Shown: positions 1 to 8,658 of the stretch, one piece after another | Layout: every line of letters begins with the position of its first letter | Numbering within the stretch: position 1 is the first letter of the stretch | Source of the DNA: Pseudobutyrivibrio xylanivorans | GTDB taxonomy: Bacteria > Bacillota > Clostridia > Lachnospirales > Lachnospiraceae | Direction: 5' to 3' | Assembly: GCF_008935055.1 (NCBI RefSeq) | Contig: NZ_CP043028.1 | Location: forward strand, 1,149,901 to 1,213,900 | DNA: 64,000 nt | Position numbers and translations under genes: made by a program | The notes under the pieces: generated by a model | What the model was told of the DNA's origin: nothing | Database searches by the model: none | What the model saw: only the letters and a program-made list of their open reading frames with translations

Positions 1-72
1 TGTCTGCGGATTCCATTGTAGTAATCAAGTCTTTGCCTAGAATGTACCCATTCTTCTCATAATTCTGTATCT
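1..72 (-). pseudogene. Out-of-frame C-terminal continuation of the nuclease-like gene
   Basis: Reading on from the stop at 73 in the neighbouring frame gives residues such as NYEKNGYILGKDLITTMES, which is what members of this family carry directly after the WEHLG core. One extra T in the five-T run at about 76-80 would join the two frames. The segment continues beyond the left edge of the window. Frame continuity is seen directly; that it belongs to the same gene is my family-based reading. Confidence 0.55.
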
Positions 73-744
73 TTAAAAATTCTTTGTAGCATACTCCATA
101 TCTGAAACAATTCCTAAATGCTCCCAATATATTGTTTTTCTGGTTCTGACATTTAAGACAACAAAATCCGGATACACAGTGTTATATCCTAGCTCCAGCA
201 TTGGCTCATACTGATATGGCACACCGTACTTATCCAACGCATCAGCTATAATCTTTTCTGATTTAGAGCGCACCATTTCACCACGGTTTATCTGATACAT
301 TCCTTCTTCTGGATATGTGTTCTGCATACCTGGATGTTCTTCATACCATCTTTCTATGAACATCTCATTAGTCTCTATTATGGGTTCGACTAGTCGCTTA
401 CGTCCGTCAATCAAATTCGAATATATACCAGTAATATCGTCAATATCATATAAGTTTAGGAATCTGCTCAAACGCATCTGTAAATCTATAAGTTTTTTAT
501 TTACAGCTAAATCGTAATCTCTTTGTATAAGTTTCTTTACAGTTTTGATTTCCTCGATATTCATATACTTTCTTATACCAAGAGTTTTATCTATGTAGTA
601 ATACTGCACACTTCCATTACATTTAGATAAATGAATGTGCCCCGAAGGTGCATCTTTATATTTTGCAATATTCTTGTTAGACAGTTTTATCAAACCATTT
701 AATTCCTTAAGTTGTTCTTCTAGATGATACTTATAATTCTCCAT
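73..744 (-). CDS. PD-(D/E)XK nuclease-like protein, 3' end frameshifted
   Basis: The readable frame is 223 residues. Residues about 160-215 (RSKSEKIIADAL, then YEPMLEL, YPDFVVLN and YWEHLG) have the spacing of a PD-(D/E)XK nuclease core: a leading Glu, the PDF strand and a following Glu. I recognise it as a family that is common and uncharacterised in Lachnospiraceae; nuclease activity is inferred. The N-terminal half is helical with no known domain. The stop falls in a run of five T just after the core, and the family's next segment continues in another frame (see 1-72), so the gene is either broken or carries a one-base sequence error. It is the only gene downstream of the promoter at 1157-1185 and the repeat array at 777-1061. 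The start follows a purine-rich GGAGG-like site. Confidence 0.65.
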   Translation of the reverse strand: MENYKYHLEEQLKELNGLIKLSNKNIAKYKDAPSGHIHLSKCNGSVQYYYIDKTLGIRKYMNIEEIKTVKKLIQRDYDLAVNKKLIDLQMRLSRFLNLYDIDDITGIYSNLIDGRKRLVEPIIETNEMFIERWYEEHPGMQNTYPEEGMYQINRGEMVRSKSEKIIADALDKYGVPYQYEPMLELGYNTVYPDFVVLNVRTRKTIYWEHLGIVSDMEYATKNF

Positions 745-776
745 TAAACCTCCAAAAATCTTATTTTTTTCAAGAT

Positions 777-1061
777 ACAGTTTTTTTAAAAATCCTCAGA
801 AAAACACTGTAGTGCTCAAGCTCGTCAAACTATCTGTTACAGTGTTTTTCAATGTTTCTCTCAAAAACACTGTATCAATTTTCTTATATACAACATCAAT
901 ACCGTTTTATTTGCATTTCACCCCAAAAACACTGTGCCACAAAATCTAAACTTACAGTGTTTTTTCATAAAACTATCAAAAAAACTGTACTTCCATTTTT
1001 TTCACAAGTCCAATAAGCTTCCTTCTACAGTTTTATTTGGTGAATATCCAAAAAACACTGT
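777..1061. repeat. Array of five 34-35 bp imperfect inverted repeats
   Basis: Five units lie at 777-810, 839-873, 901-935, 954-988 and 1027-1061. Each begins with ACAGTGTTTTT (or a close variant), has a variable 12-13 nt centre and ends with AAAAACACTGT, so each can fold into a hairpin. Unit starts are 62, 62, 53 and 73 bp apart, close to 6, 6, 5 and 7 turns of B-DNA, so all units would face the same side of the helix. The sequences between units are unrelated and 18 to 38 nt long. The array lies wholly between a promoter (1157-1185) and the nuclease-like gene, so it should be transcribed as a leader. It could be an operator or centromere-like array for a dimeric protein, or a structured RNA. 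Confidence 0.85.
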
Positions 1062-1156
1062 AAAATGCCTTGTTTAGCTCTTGTTTAATAAGGATAAACT
1101 GTGACGAATAGCCACAAAAGTGATAAAAATAGATGTATTTTCATAAATTATTTATA

Positions 1157-1185
1157 AATATAACGTGCGTGTTTCAATTTGTCAA
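1157..1185 (-). promoter_or_regulatory. Sigma-A type promoter reading into the repeat array
   Basis: On the minus strand TTGACA (1180-1185) and TATATT (1157-1162) are separated by 17 bp. Transcription would run through the five inverted repeats and into the nuclease-like gene. The terminator of the upstream HD-GYP gene at 1289-1322 separates the two units, so this promoter is needed. The remaining bases from 1062 to 1288 hold no gene that I can support. Confidence 0.65.
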
Positions 1186-1288
1186 CTTGCAATCAAAATT
1201 CTTTTATCCGTCGTATATGCGCCGTCCTCCAATACCAAATAAAAACTACTTTCCAATAAATAGAGCTCTGTACAAAGGCTCTTTCCCT

Positions 1289-1322
1289 AAAAAAGAACTC
1301 GTGATTCAAAAATCACGAGTTC
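1289..1322 (-). terminator. Rho-independent terminator of the HD-GYP gene
   Basis: A perfect 12-bp stem (GAACTCGTGATT at 1295-1306, with its complement at 1311-1322) and a 4-nt loop are followed on the minus strand by six T (1289-1294). It lies 39 bp past the stop of the response regulator gene. Confidence 0.9.
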
Positions 1323-1360
1323 CAATATCCCCATGCTTTACTTTCTTTTGGCGCTTTAGC

Positions 1361-2404
1361 CTAGTCCCTATTATCATCTTTTGTGTCATCAACAGGTCTA
1401 TCCCTCATGAGGTATTCTTTATCATCATCTATCATTTTAAGCATGATATCCGCAAACTTCGGGTCAAACTGGCTGCCTTTGCCCTTCTCTATCTCACCTC
1501 TGACTATTTCCTGAGGCAGAGCACCTCTGTAGCTACGGTTACTGGTCATAGCATCATAGGCATCCGCCACAGCAATCATTCTGGCCTCTTCAGGTATATC
1601 ATCCCCCGAAAGTCCCTGTGGGTATCCTTTGCCATCAAATCTTTCATGGTGCCATTTAGCACCTGCTGCAAGCTCCGGCATCTCTTTGATATTATCCAGA
1701 ATCTTCGCACCAATTCCAGGGTGTTTTTTTATGCAGGCAAACTCCTCATCTGTAAGCATTCCTGGTTTATTAATAACTTCATCAGGAACTCCAATTTTTC
1801 CAACATCATGGAGAAGTCCCATCATGAAGATTTTCTCCTGCCTCTTCTCATCATAGCCATATCTTTTGGCTATCTCTTTGGAATAATCTGCCACTCTTCC
1901 AGAATGACCATTCGTATATTTATCCTTGGCATCAATGGCATCCGCAAGGCTTTCTACCACGTGGATGAAAAGATTCTCATTTTCTTTGGTCTTCTCCTCA
2001 ACCATGCCTTCAAGGTTCTTCTGCAGCCTGACAAGTTCCACGGCATGCTTTACCCTGAGCACAAGAACATTGGCAACAAATGGCTTTCTGATAAAATCCA
2101 TTGCTCCAAGGGATAGGCCCCTTGTCTCGGCATCTTCATCCTCATTGGCAGTCAGAAAGATTACCGGTGTATCTCGCCACAAACCCTCACTCTTTTTCAG
2201 CTCCTTAATAACCTCGAAGCCATCCATCTCAGGCATACTTATATCCATTAGTATAAGCTCTGGCGGGGGGTTATCCTTCATGTGCTCAAAAAGTGCTTTT
2301 CCGGATTTGAGCGCAACCACCTTAAACCCTGCACCTGTAAGGGTGTTCCAGGCTCCTTTAAGAATTATAGGGTCATCATCAACAACTATAATCTGTGGAA
2401 TCAT
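1361..2404 (-). CDS. Response regulator with HD-GYP c-di-GMP phosphodiesterase domain
   Basis: The 347-residue protein has a receiver domain (residues 1-120: acidic DDD at 9-11, phospho-acceptor Asp54 in LMDISMP, Lys107 in RKPF), a short coiled linker and a canonical HD-GYP domain (HDVGKIG from residue 199 and HHERFDGKGYP at 252-262). The family hydrolyses cyclic di-GMP, normally to GMP, using bound metal, and the key residues are all present. I chose the start at 2404 because GGAGGTG lies five bases before it; an ATG 12 bases further upstream would contain that ribosome site. It is divergent from the Hpt gene, and a hybrid kinase lies nearby, so the three probably form a phosphorelay whose output is lower c-di-GMP. 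Confidence 0.93.
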   Translation of the reverse strand: MIPQIIVVDDDPIILKGAWNTLTGAGFKVVALKSGKALFEHMKDNPPPELILMDISMPEMDGFEVIKELKKSEGLWRDTPVIFLTANEDEDAETRGLSLGAMDFIRKPFVANVLVLRVKHAVELVRLQKNLEGMVEEKTKENENLFIHVVESLADAIDAKDKYTNGHSGRVADYSKEIAKRYGYDEKRQEKIFMMGLLHDVGKIGVPDEVINKPGMLTDEEFACIKKHPGIGAKILDNIKEMPELAAGAKWHHERFDGKGYPQGLSGDDIPEEARMIAVADAYDAMTSNRSYRGALPQEIVRGEIEKGKGSQFDPKFADIMLKMIDDDKEYLMRDRPVDDTKDDNRD

Positions 2405-2522
2405 TTTCACCTCCATAAGGCATTTCCTTCCATCTATGATTTTAAACCCGTTTATACATCAACTTTATAGTGATATACTCAACCTATACAAACATTGAAA
2501 CAGCCCATGGAGGAACCGTTCA

Positions 2523-3104
2523 ATGAACATTAATATTCCAGGTATCGATACAGAAAAAGCAATAAAAAACGCTGGTTCTGAGACGCTTTTCACTGAGCTT
2601 CTTGGGGATGTCTACAAGCTCATGGATACGAAAATTGAAAAGGTCGAATCTTATCTTTCACAAAAAAACATCCAAAATTACACTGTAGAAGTTCACTCTC
2701 TCAAGACCACCTGCCGCATGATTGGCGCCATGGACCTTGGCGAAGATTTCTATACCCTTGAAAAGCTTGGAAAAGAAAACAATCTGCAGCAAATTGAAAA
2801 GCTTACTCCAGCGGTTTTAAACTCTCTTAGGTCGTTAAAGCCTTACCTTGAGCCATTCGTTTCAAAAAATGAGGATGCTAAGACTGACTTCGACAAGGCC
2901 ACCGTTTCAAATATCCTAAATAGGCTCATCTCTGCAATAGACGATTTTGATCTCGGTGCTGCTGAAGATGCAGTAAAGCAGCTATTATCCTATAACTGTA
3001 ATGAAGCGCTCGCTGGCAAGCTGGATGCGTTGGATAAGCACGTCACCAATCTTGACTACGAAGATGCAAAAGAGGTGGCAAAGCAGATACTTGCTAGTCT
3101 CTAA
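2523..3104 (+). CDS. Hpt (histidine phosphotransfer) domain protein
   Basis: This is a 193-residue all-helical protein. Residues 50-90 hold the Hpt signature VEVHSLKTTCRMIGAMDLGE, with the phosphorylatable His58 followed by the SLK...GA...L pattern. The C-terminal half (about 130-193) looks like a second, degenerate helical bundle without the His motif. Hpt proteins shuttle phosphate between the receiver domain of a hybrid kinase and that of a separate regulator. The gene lies between a receiver/HD-GYP gene (divergent) and the hybrid-kinase pair (convergent, only 6 bp from its stop to the next gene's stop), which is where a relay partner would be expected. The ribosome site GGAGG precedes the ATG. 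Confidence 0.88.
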   Translation: MNINIPGIDTEKAIKNAGSETLFTELLGDVYKLMDTKIEKVESYLSQKNIQNYTVEVHSLKTTCRMIGAMDLGEDFYTLEKLGKENNLQQIEKLTPAVLNSLRSLKPYLEPFVSKNEDAKTDFDKATVSNILNRLISAIDDFDLGAAEDAVKQLLSYNCNEALAGKLDALDKHVTNLDYEDAKEVAKQILASL

Positions 3105-3110
3105 GTGACT

Positions 3111-4469
3111 TTAGTCAGTTGGTATTGTGCCATAGCCTTCCACTGCTTCCTCCACTGTCATTTTTCCATTTATCACCGCATAAGCCGCGGCCCTGAACTG
3201 TTTTACTGCAGTGTCCATTATTTCTATATCCCCAAAATTGACAGTCCTTTCTTCTGGGAAACCTGAAAGTGAAGCATATACTTCATCAAGGGAATAATCC
3301 TTTGTTGGAGTTATAAGTCTCTTCTCCTGTGCCATAAGACCAAGCTCTTCTTCATTTGTAAGAAAGCGGATAAACTCATTTGTCATATCAAGGTTTGCGC
3401 TATTCTTATTTATACAGAATAATAAATTCATAGAATCCATATAATAACCACCTTCATCTCCTGAAGGTGCTACATAAAAATCGTACTCAAAAGGATTTGC
3501 CTCAAATGCTTCTGACTTACTCTCGCGCTTTTTTGTTCCAGAAACAACATCTCCAGAACAAAGCATCATAGGAACATCCCCTTCGAAGAATCTCATTATT
3601 ACTGCATTGTAATCGTCCTCTATTTCAGCCGTGCACTTATCAATATCTATGCAGCCGTAATCCACCAACTCCTTCAGCCTGCTTAATGAAGCACGCATAG
3701 CTTCACCTGCTGAAGGCACCAGATTATTCAAATCATCCTCAATACTTCTATCATCCTTTATGTTTTTGGCGAACATTGGATATGCAAAGGCATAGCCGAT
3801 TCCCGGTGTCGTGGAGGTATTGCTGCCCATTACAGGGGATTCGTAACCAGCGGCCTTAAGCTTATCGCAGGTATCCTTTAACTCCTCAAATGTATCTGGT
3901 ACATCAAGGCCTTCTTTTTCAAAGATATCCATGTTTACAAGCATCCCGTAAGAGGTTGCAAATACTGGAATTGCCAGTATTTCGTTGTTTTCCATCTCCC
4001 ATCTAAGTCCTTCACGGATGCAATCAAGATTAATCTCAAGCTCTGGAGCAGAGAGAACCTCAGCACCATCAAACAAGGAGTCAAATCGTTCGTCTCCATA
4101 CATCCATGGCTGTACCACATAGATATCAGGCGTCTCCTGCCCAGCCAGAGCCTTTGCTATAGTATTGGTGTAATCATCAAGGTAGGTGTACTCTAGCTCG
4201 CCATTAGGATAGTAAGCATAGAATCTTTCAAATTCACTTTCCAAGGATTCAAAATTAGAATAAGTTCCCACAACCGAAAGCTTAAACTCAGTGTCTGACT
4301 GGTATTTAGGAGAAAACTCTTTGTTTGCTCCCTCTTGTTGACCTTGGCTTTGCTCTGTGCTTTGGCTTTCATTCTGTTTTGGCTCCTGAGTCTGGCCACA
4401 GCTGACAGTACTTAGAACCAATACCGTCATAAGGATTAGTGAAGTAATTGTATTATTTCGTCTATTCAT
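3111..4469 (-). CDS. Extracellular solute-binding lipoprotein (ABC family 1 type)
   Basis: The start at 4469 is preceded by AAAGGAGAG; the product is about 452 residues. It has a signal peptide with a lipobox ending TVSC (Cys24), a Gln/Glu-rich linker, and a mature domain typical of family 1 sugar-binding proteins (motifs such as ETPDIYVVQPW and IPVFATSYGMLVN). No permease or ATPase genes are adjacent. Instead the gene follows, with an 8-bp overlap, the hybrid histidine kinase, so I infer that it serves as a ligand sensor that loads the kinase's extracellular domain rather than as an importer subunit. Transport together with a remote permease remains possible. Confidence 0.9.
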   Translation of the reverse strand: MNRRNNTITSLILMTVLVLSTVSCGQTQEPKQNESQSTEQSQGQQEGANKEFSPKYQSDTEFKLSVVGTYSNFESLESEFERFYAYYPNGELEYTYLDDYTNTIAKALAGQETPDIYVVQPWMYGDERFDSLFDGAEVLSAPELEINLDCIREGLRWEMENNEILAIPVFATSYGMLVNMDIFEKEGLDVPDTFEELKDTCDKLKAAGYESPVMGSNTSTTPGIGYAFAYPMFAKNIKDDRSIEDDLNNLVPSAGEAMRASLSRLKELVDYGCIDIDKCTAEIEDDYNAVIMRFFEGDVPMMLCSGDVVSGTKKRESKSEAFEANPFEYDFYVAPSGDEGGYYMDSMNLLFCINKNSANLDMTNEFIRFLTNEEELGLMAQEKRLITPTKDYSLDEVYASLSGFPEERTVNFGDIEIMDTAVKQFRAAAYAVINGKMTVEEAVEGYGTIPTD

Positions 4470-6885
4470 GTTCTCTCCTTTCTGTATCTGTAGTTTCAAT
4501 GGCTTCCTGCTTCTGCAGATAAGACATTGCCTGCTCTTCTGATTTAACTAACACCACGTTATATTTATCTGTTAAGCGAGCCCTTATCTTCTTTAAAAAT
4601 CCCACATTCTCACTGACCACAAGGATACTATGCAGGTTCTCGTCTTTGCTCTTTTCTTTGCTCTTTTCTTGTTTCTCTTCTGCTGCCATATTTTCTACAT
4701 TAGTCACCAGGTCCTGAGGCAAATATGTAAGTAACATATTCTCAAGTTTATTTGTATCAATTGGTTTAGTCAGATAGTCATCAAAGCCTGCATTTATATA
4801 GGTTTCACGCATACCTGAAATTGCATTTGCGGTAAGACAAATCACTGGCGTCTTCTGATTAGGAGTGTCGCTGCACTCTTTCATCTCCTTAATAGTTTCG
4901 ATTCCATCCTTATCCGGCATCATGTGATCTAAGAAAATTACATCGTAGAAATTCCGCTTAAATAGGGCGATGCAGGCATCCCCACTATCTGCTGTATCTA
5001 TCTGCATCTTTGTGTCACCAAGCAGACTAACAAATACCTTCAGGTTAATCTCATTGTCGTCCACCACCAATATTCTGGCCTTAGGCGCTGCAAACTTCAC
5101 TCGGTAAAGCTCCCTGTTGTTCATGAGCTGCTTAACAGCTGAAGCAAACTCGCCAATTGGCTCCCACTTCACCACTTTTTGCTTCAGCTCAAAAGAAATT
5201 TCAGAGCCTTTTCCGTACTCACTTTCCACTTGCAGCTTACTACCCATCATATTAAGAAAACTCTGAGCTATAGCCATTCCAAGTCCCGTACCTTCTATAT
5301 TTCGATTATTCTTTTCTTCTATTCTCTCAAAGGCTTTAAACAATCGGTCTAAGTCTTCTGTTTTAATTCCTACACCAGTGTCCTTCACGCTGACATGAAG
5401 ATTTACATAGTCTGTGGCAGCTTCACATTTACTGCAGGCTATAGAAAAAACAACTTCACCCTCTTTAGTATATTTAACAGCATTTGAAAGAATGTTAGTT
5501 ATAACCTGCTTAATTCTTATTTCATCGCCCTGTAGTAGCGTTGGTATATTAGGATCAACCTCAAGCCTAAGGCTAAGCCCTTTTTCATCAGCCTTTCTCT
5601 GAACCATGTTTACAAGATCATTCAACAGTGATGTAAAGTTATACTCCACATTAATAATTTCCATTTTGCCTGCTTCAATCTTGGAAAAGTCGAGAATATC
5701 ATTAATGATTCCAAGTAAGGTATTACCTGCGGTCCTGATATTCTCAGAGTATGTCAGTATTCCCTTATCCTTACTGTCTCTTAGTATCATTTCATTCATG
5801 CCTAAAATTGCGTTCATAGGCGTTCTGATATCATGAGACATTGTTGAAAGGAAGTAGGATTTCGCTTCATTTGCCTGGTTTGCAGCCTCTGCTGCCACTG
5901 ACAGCTTTCGATTAAATTTAAGAAGAATTGCCAGGTTAAAATGAAGAAGCACGACCAGTCCCAACGATACAATTCCCAAAAGAATCCAATCTATCGACCT
6001 GTTTGCCATCAGCTCCTTCGCTGGAATATATGCCACCAGGAACCAGTAATCCAAATTACTTAGAGGCGCATAGGCTATAACACTGTCCTCACCTTTGGAG
6101 TTACGGATATGCATAGAACCAATGTCATTGCGAATTGAATCTACAACCTTGTTATATTCCTGAGTAGACATAGGATTGTAGGATTTGAAATACTCAAAGA
6201 AATTGCTGTTTTTCAGTGACTTTCCGTGAATCATATAATCTCCATCCCAATCGATAAGAGATATTTCCACGTTTTCATATTCACCCTTCAAAAAAACAAG
6301 CTTGTGCTCTAGACGGCTCACAGGAACAACACGAAGTAGCAGGCCCTCTCGCATAGTGCCTGTTTCATCATCTACAACCTTCACATTATTCAAAAAGGCG
6401 ATAGACTGCACGCCACTCAATGGGTTGGTATAAGCTCTTGTCAGGTTTACAACACCATCTACATTACTGATTTCAAGATTTTCAAAAATATTAATATGGG
6501 AATAATTTACTGAGTAATCTGATGCGTCGGTAGAACTAGCAGTAGTGGAAATGCCCGCCATTGACCCATCATCAATATAGATAAGATGTCCTGAAATTTC
6601 AGGAGATATTTTTGCTTTTCTTATATATGAAATTGCCTCCTCAACAGTCATAGGAGTGCCTGCCTCCGCAGACCTGTTGATGTAATTTGACCATATATCA
6701 CACAGATGCTGTTCATCCTCCAAATAGTTGGAGATAATCTGCTCTGTGGTAGTTGTCATCTTCTCAAAAGACGCAACAGAAGTACGGTTTGACTCTTCTG
6801 CCCTATCATTGGCATATTTAAAGATAATGAAAAGAATCAAACCTACTATCAAAATATTAATAATGATAATATATCGTTTCTTCAA
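4462..6885 (-). CDS. Membrane hybrid sensor histidine kinase
   Basis: The product is 807 residues. A first membrane helix (about 5-24), an extracellular Cache-like sensor (25-295) and a second helix (299-323) precede a HisKA domain with His351 (STMSHDIRTPMNAILG), a HATPase domain (N box around 464, GTGLGMA near 533) and a receiver domain with Asp653 (IFLDHMMP) and a TKP lysine near 707. The last 55 residues resemble the start of a second receiver (SILVVSEN) but lack the acceptor Asp, so they are probably a remnant. The start codon is TTG with AGAGGA upstream; no better ATG exists before the first membrane helix. It overlaps the downstream solute-binding protein gene and probably passes phosphate through Hpt to the HD-GYP regulator. 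Confidence 0.92.
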   Translation of the reverse strand: MKKRYIIIINILIVGLILFIIFKYANDRAEESNRTSVASFEKMTTTTEQIISNYLEDEQHLCDIWSNYINRSAEAGTPMTVEEAISYIRKAKISPEISGHLIYIDDGSMAGISTTASSTDASDYSVNYSHINIFENLEISNVDGVVNLTRAYTNPLSGVQSIAFLNNVKVVDDETGTMREGLLLRVVPVSRLEHKLVFLKGEYENVEISLIDWDGDYMIHGKSLKNSNFFEYFKSYNPMSTQEYNKVVDSIRNDIGSMHIRNSKGEDSVIAYAPLSNLDYWFLVAYIPAKELMANRSIDWILLGIVSLGLVVLLHFNLAILLKFNRKLSVAAEAANQANEAKSYFLSTMSHDIRTPMNAILGMNEMILRDSKDKGILTYSENIRTAGNTLLGIINDILDFSKIEAGKMEIINVEYNFTSLLNDLVNMVQRKADEKGLSLRLEVDPNIPTLLQGDEIRIKQVITNILSNAVKYTKEGEVVFSIACSKCEAATDYVNLHVSVKDTGVGIKTEDLDRLFKAFERIEEKNNRNIEGTGLGMAIAQSFLNMMGSKLQVESEYGKGSEISFELKQKVVKWEPIGEFASAVKQLMNNRELYRVKFAAPKARILVVDDNEINLKVFVSLLGDTKMQIDTADSGDACIALFKRNFYDVIFLDHMMPDKDGIETIKEMKECSDTPNQKTPVICLTANAISGMRETYINAGFDDYLTKPIDTNKLENMLLTYLPQDLVTNVENMAAEEKQEKSKEKSKDENLHSILVVSENVGFLKKIRARLTDKYNVVLVKSEEQAMSYLQKQEAIETTDTERREHE

Positions 6886-6989
6886 TCTGCGTCCTCTGTA
6901 AACTCCAAATCGTTATACAAACTAACACAAATTTATTTTATCATTTACTTATTTTTATATTGTTAAAAAAGTATGATTGGAGTGTTATT

Positions 6990-7180
6990 ATTGCCCCCGG
7001 CGTATAAACGGCTCCCTAATATCCTTGTTCAATAGCTCACCATAGGCATCAACCTTACGGAAAGTATTCCCCATCATCTTATTATTTCGATATTCTCGGC
7101 CATAGCAACATATCGGCCCCATTATCGGCTGCCTCAGATATTGCATCAATTATAAGTTGTGAATTCCTATCTACCTCACC
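6990..7180 (-). pseudogene. Degraded coding remnants downstream of the nfo fragment
   Basis: Short frames interrupted by stops are present. One reads RNSQLIIDAISEAADNGADM, reminiscent of the first helix and strand of a carbon-nitrogen hydrolase (nitrilase) domain; another near 6990-7080 reads GNTFRKVDAYGELLNKD and stays unassigned. I take the stretch as gene debris. Confidence 0.35.
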
Positions 7181-7398
7181 GTTTATTGCTCGCTTCTGAT
7201 CCCTGACCTGTATGTGAGCCTGGGTGAAAATTATAATATTGATTTGGGACCTGTTCCATTCTCTGCAAATCCTGCTTAAGCATATCAAGTGCATTGGCTC
7301 TAGTCTCTGGCTTTGCCGAGCAAAGATTCATGGTGTAGCTGGCGTCCCATTGCTTCATATCCGTTTGTCACTGATAAGTGACAGCCTATATATATCAT
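7181..7398 (-). pseudogene. nfo: Endonuclease IV remnant, internally deleted
   Basis: The start at 7398 has a good site (AAGGAGATTTTTAATG) and reads MIYIGCHLSVTNGYEAMGR, which is the N terminus of endonuclease IV of the AP-endonuclease 2 family. After about 20 residues the frame shifts, and the match resumes in another frame with MNLCSAKPETR and YNFHPGSHTGQG, corresponding to residues about 75-120 of the family. Around 50 residues between these parts are missing and the rest of the roughly 280-residue enzyme is absent, so it cannot be functional. Confidence 0.8.
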
Positions 7399-7435
7399 TA
7401 AAAATCTCCTTACTAGTCATATTTTTCCGATGAGC

Positions 7436-8278
7436 TTATGCTTCCTCAACAAACATTCCGGTAAGTCTTGGTACATTAAATCGGCTTACAAACAAATCGC
7501 ATTTACATAGAAATGTGAAAAAGGCGTGATGTCCTTCACCTGCAAATGATTCATAATTTGCCTGCCCCTTTGACAGGATAACATCTGCATTATCTATTGC
7601 TTTTTGCGCTTGCTCTGGAAGCCTTTTATAGACAGTTCCTGCAATCTTCTCACCATTTGTAATTACGGTAAATTCATCTGTCAAACCAACATATTTTGCA
7701 TCTTCCATTGTGGCATCATTATAAGCTTCGCCACCTCGAACCATCACGGTAATATCTAGTTTTGGAAAACACTTTTTAAGCTGTCGCAAAAATAATTTAT
7801 CCAGCACAATCTCTCCACAATTATCTGTGAGGAGCAAAAATGATTTTCCACTGCTGCACTGATTGCAAAAAGAATCAAATGTTGCCTGCTCATCAGCTCT
7901 CATGTCAGTGTCGTTGAATAGTTCTAAAAATGTATTTTCATCTACATTCTGCATCACACCAAAATCGATGTAGTTTCCAATTCGAGCCATCACAAGAGCA
8001 GTAGCAAGCGGATTATCGCTTGCTTCTATTTTCTCTTCTAAGCCCTGTTCCATGGAAAGTACTAAATCATTATATTTTTTATTAATGTCTCTAAAACTAG
8101 GCATTGGTCCAATGTATTTTTCATATGCCTTATTAAATGCAAAATTCATCTCTGCACTACATGCATTTTCATCACGATTATCAAGTATATTTTTAACCTC
8201 TTTTAAATATTCCTTGTCATCAGTCTTTAGCTGTTGTCTATCATACATGCATTTTGCACAACTTTGTGTCAGTTTCAT
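7436..8278 (-). CDS. DUF89 / ARMT1-like metal-dependent phosphatase
   Basis: The 280-residue product matches the DUF89 (damage-control phosphatase) family: an N-terminal Cys pair (C7, C10), a helical N domain and a Rossmann-like C domain with the hallmark LLTDNCGEIVLD, then TVMVRGGEAYND and ILSKGQANYESF. The family dephosphorylates sugar or coenzyme phosphates using a metal bound by the DN..GE region; the substrate here is unknown. The length is normal and no lesion is visible. It is followed by the nfo remnant and preceded by a radical-SAM fragment, so it is an intact gene in a decaying neighbourhood. Confidence 0.85.
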   Translation of the reverse strand: MKLTQSCAKCMYDRQQLKTDDKEYLKEVKNILDNRDENACSAEMNFAFNKAYEKYIGPMPSFRDINKKYNDLVLSMEQGLEEKIEASDNPLATALVMARIGNYIDFGVMQNVDENTFLELFNDTDMRADEQATFDSFCNQCSSGKSFLLLTDNCGEIVLDKLFLRQLKKCFPKLDITVMVRGGEAYNDATMEDAKYVGLTDEFTVITNGEKIAGTVYKRLPEQAQKAIDNADVILSKGQANYESFAGEGHHAFFTFLCKCDLFVSRFNVPRLTGMFVEEA

Positions 8279-8331
8279 TCAATATAGTCTCCTCTTCCAT
8301 ATGCAAACTCTTGGGCCTGCCTTGCAATTGA

Positions 8332-8658
8332 TTATATCAAATCTAGCGTCAGCTGTTCATATCTCTCAGGCAAATCATTCATAAATCTGAAGCAATCATT
8401 AGGCTTATAAAGGATGTTATGAGCTTTGCAGGTGTCCTCAAAAAGTCTCATAAGCTTTGCATTGTTAGGACTTGGTACATTATAGGAATTACCATAGGTT
8501 CTAATGTATTTTTCTTTCAATCCTGGAAAATTTTTATCCAATGCCTCATAAAAATATTCCCTGTCACCTTCCCTTAGGGTCACGCCCATATCAAAGCAAA
8601 TAATGCCCTTCACACCCACTCGGATGCATTCTTCAAGTATCGCATTTACGAAATGCAT
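8332..8658 (-). pseudogene. C-terminal fragment of an SPL-family radical SAM protein
   Basis: The frame encodes 108 residues matching the end of SPL-type radical SAM proteins (FDMGVTLREGDREYFYEALD, then KEKYIRTYGNSYNVPSPNN). The CxxxCxxC iron-sulfur segment and most of the barrel are missing, so it is not an active enzyme. The fragment begins directly at the stop codon of the upstream acetyltransferase gene, and the GGAGGAG at the end of that gene would act as its ribosome site, so a coupled 108-residue peptide may still be made. Confidence 0.7.

Noticed and set aside
777..1061. CRISPR array
   Set aside because: Units are inverted repeats with variable centres, spacer lengths vary from 18 to 38 nt, the arms differ between units and no cas gene is near.
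777..1061. Type III toxin-antitoxin (ToxIN/AbiQ) antitoxin RNA
   Set aside because: The repeats are not tandem direct repeats and the downstream protein is PD-(D/E)XK-like, not ToxN-like. Kept only as a comparison.
1133..2116. Long plus-strand frame of 327 codons
   Set aside because: It is antisense to the HD-GYP gene and includes that gene's terminator; composition is not protein-like.
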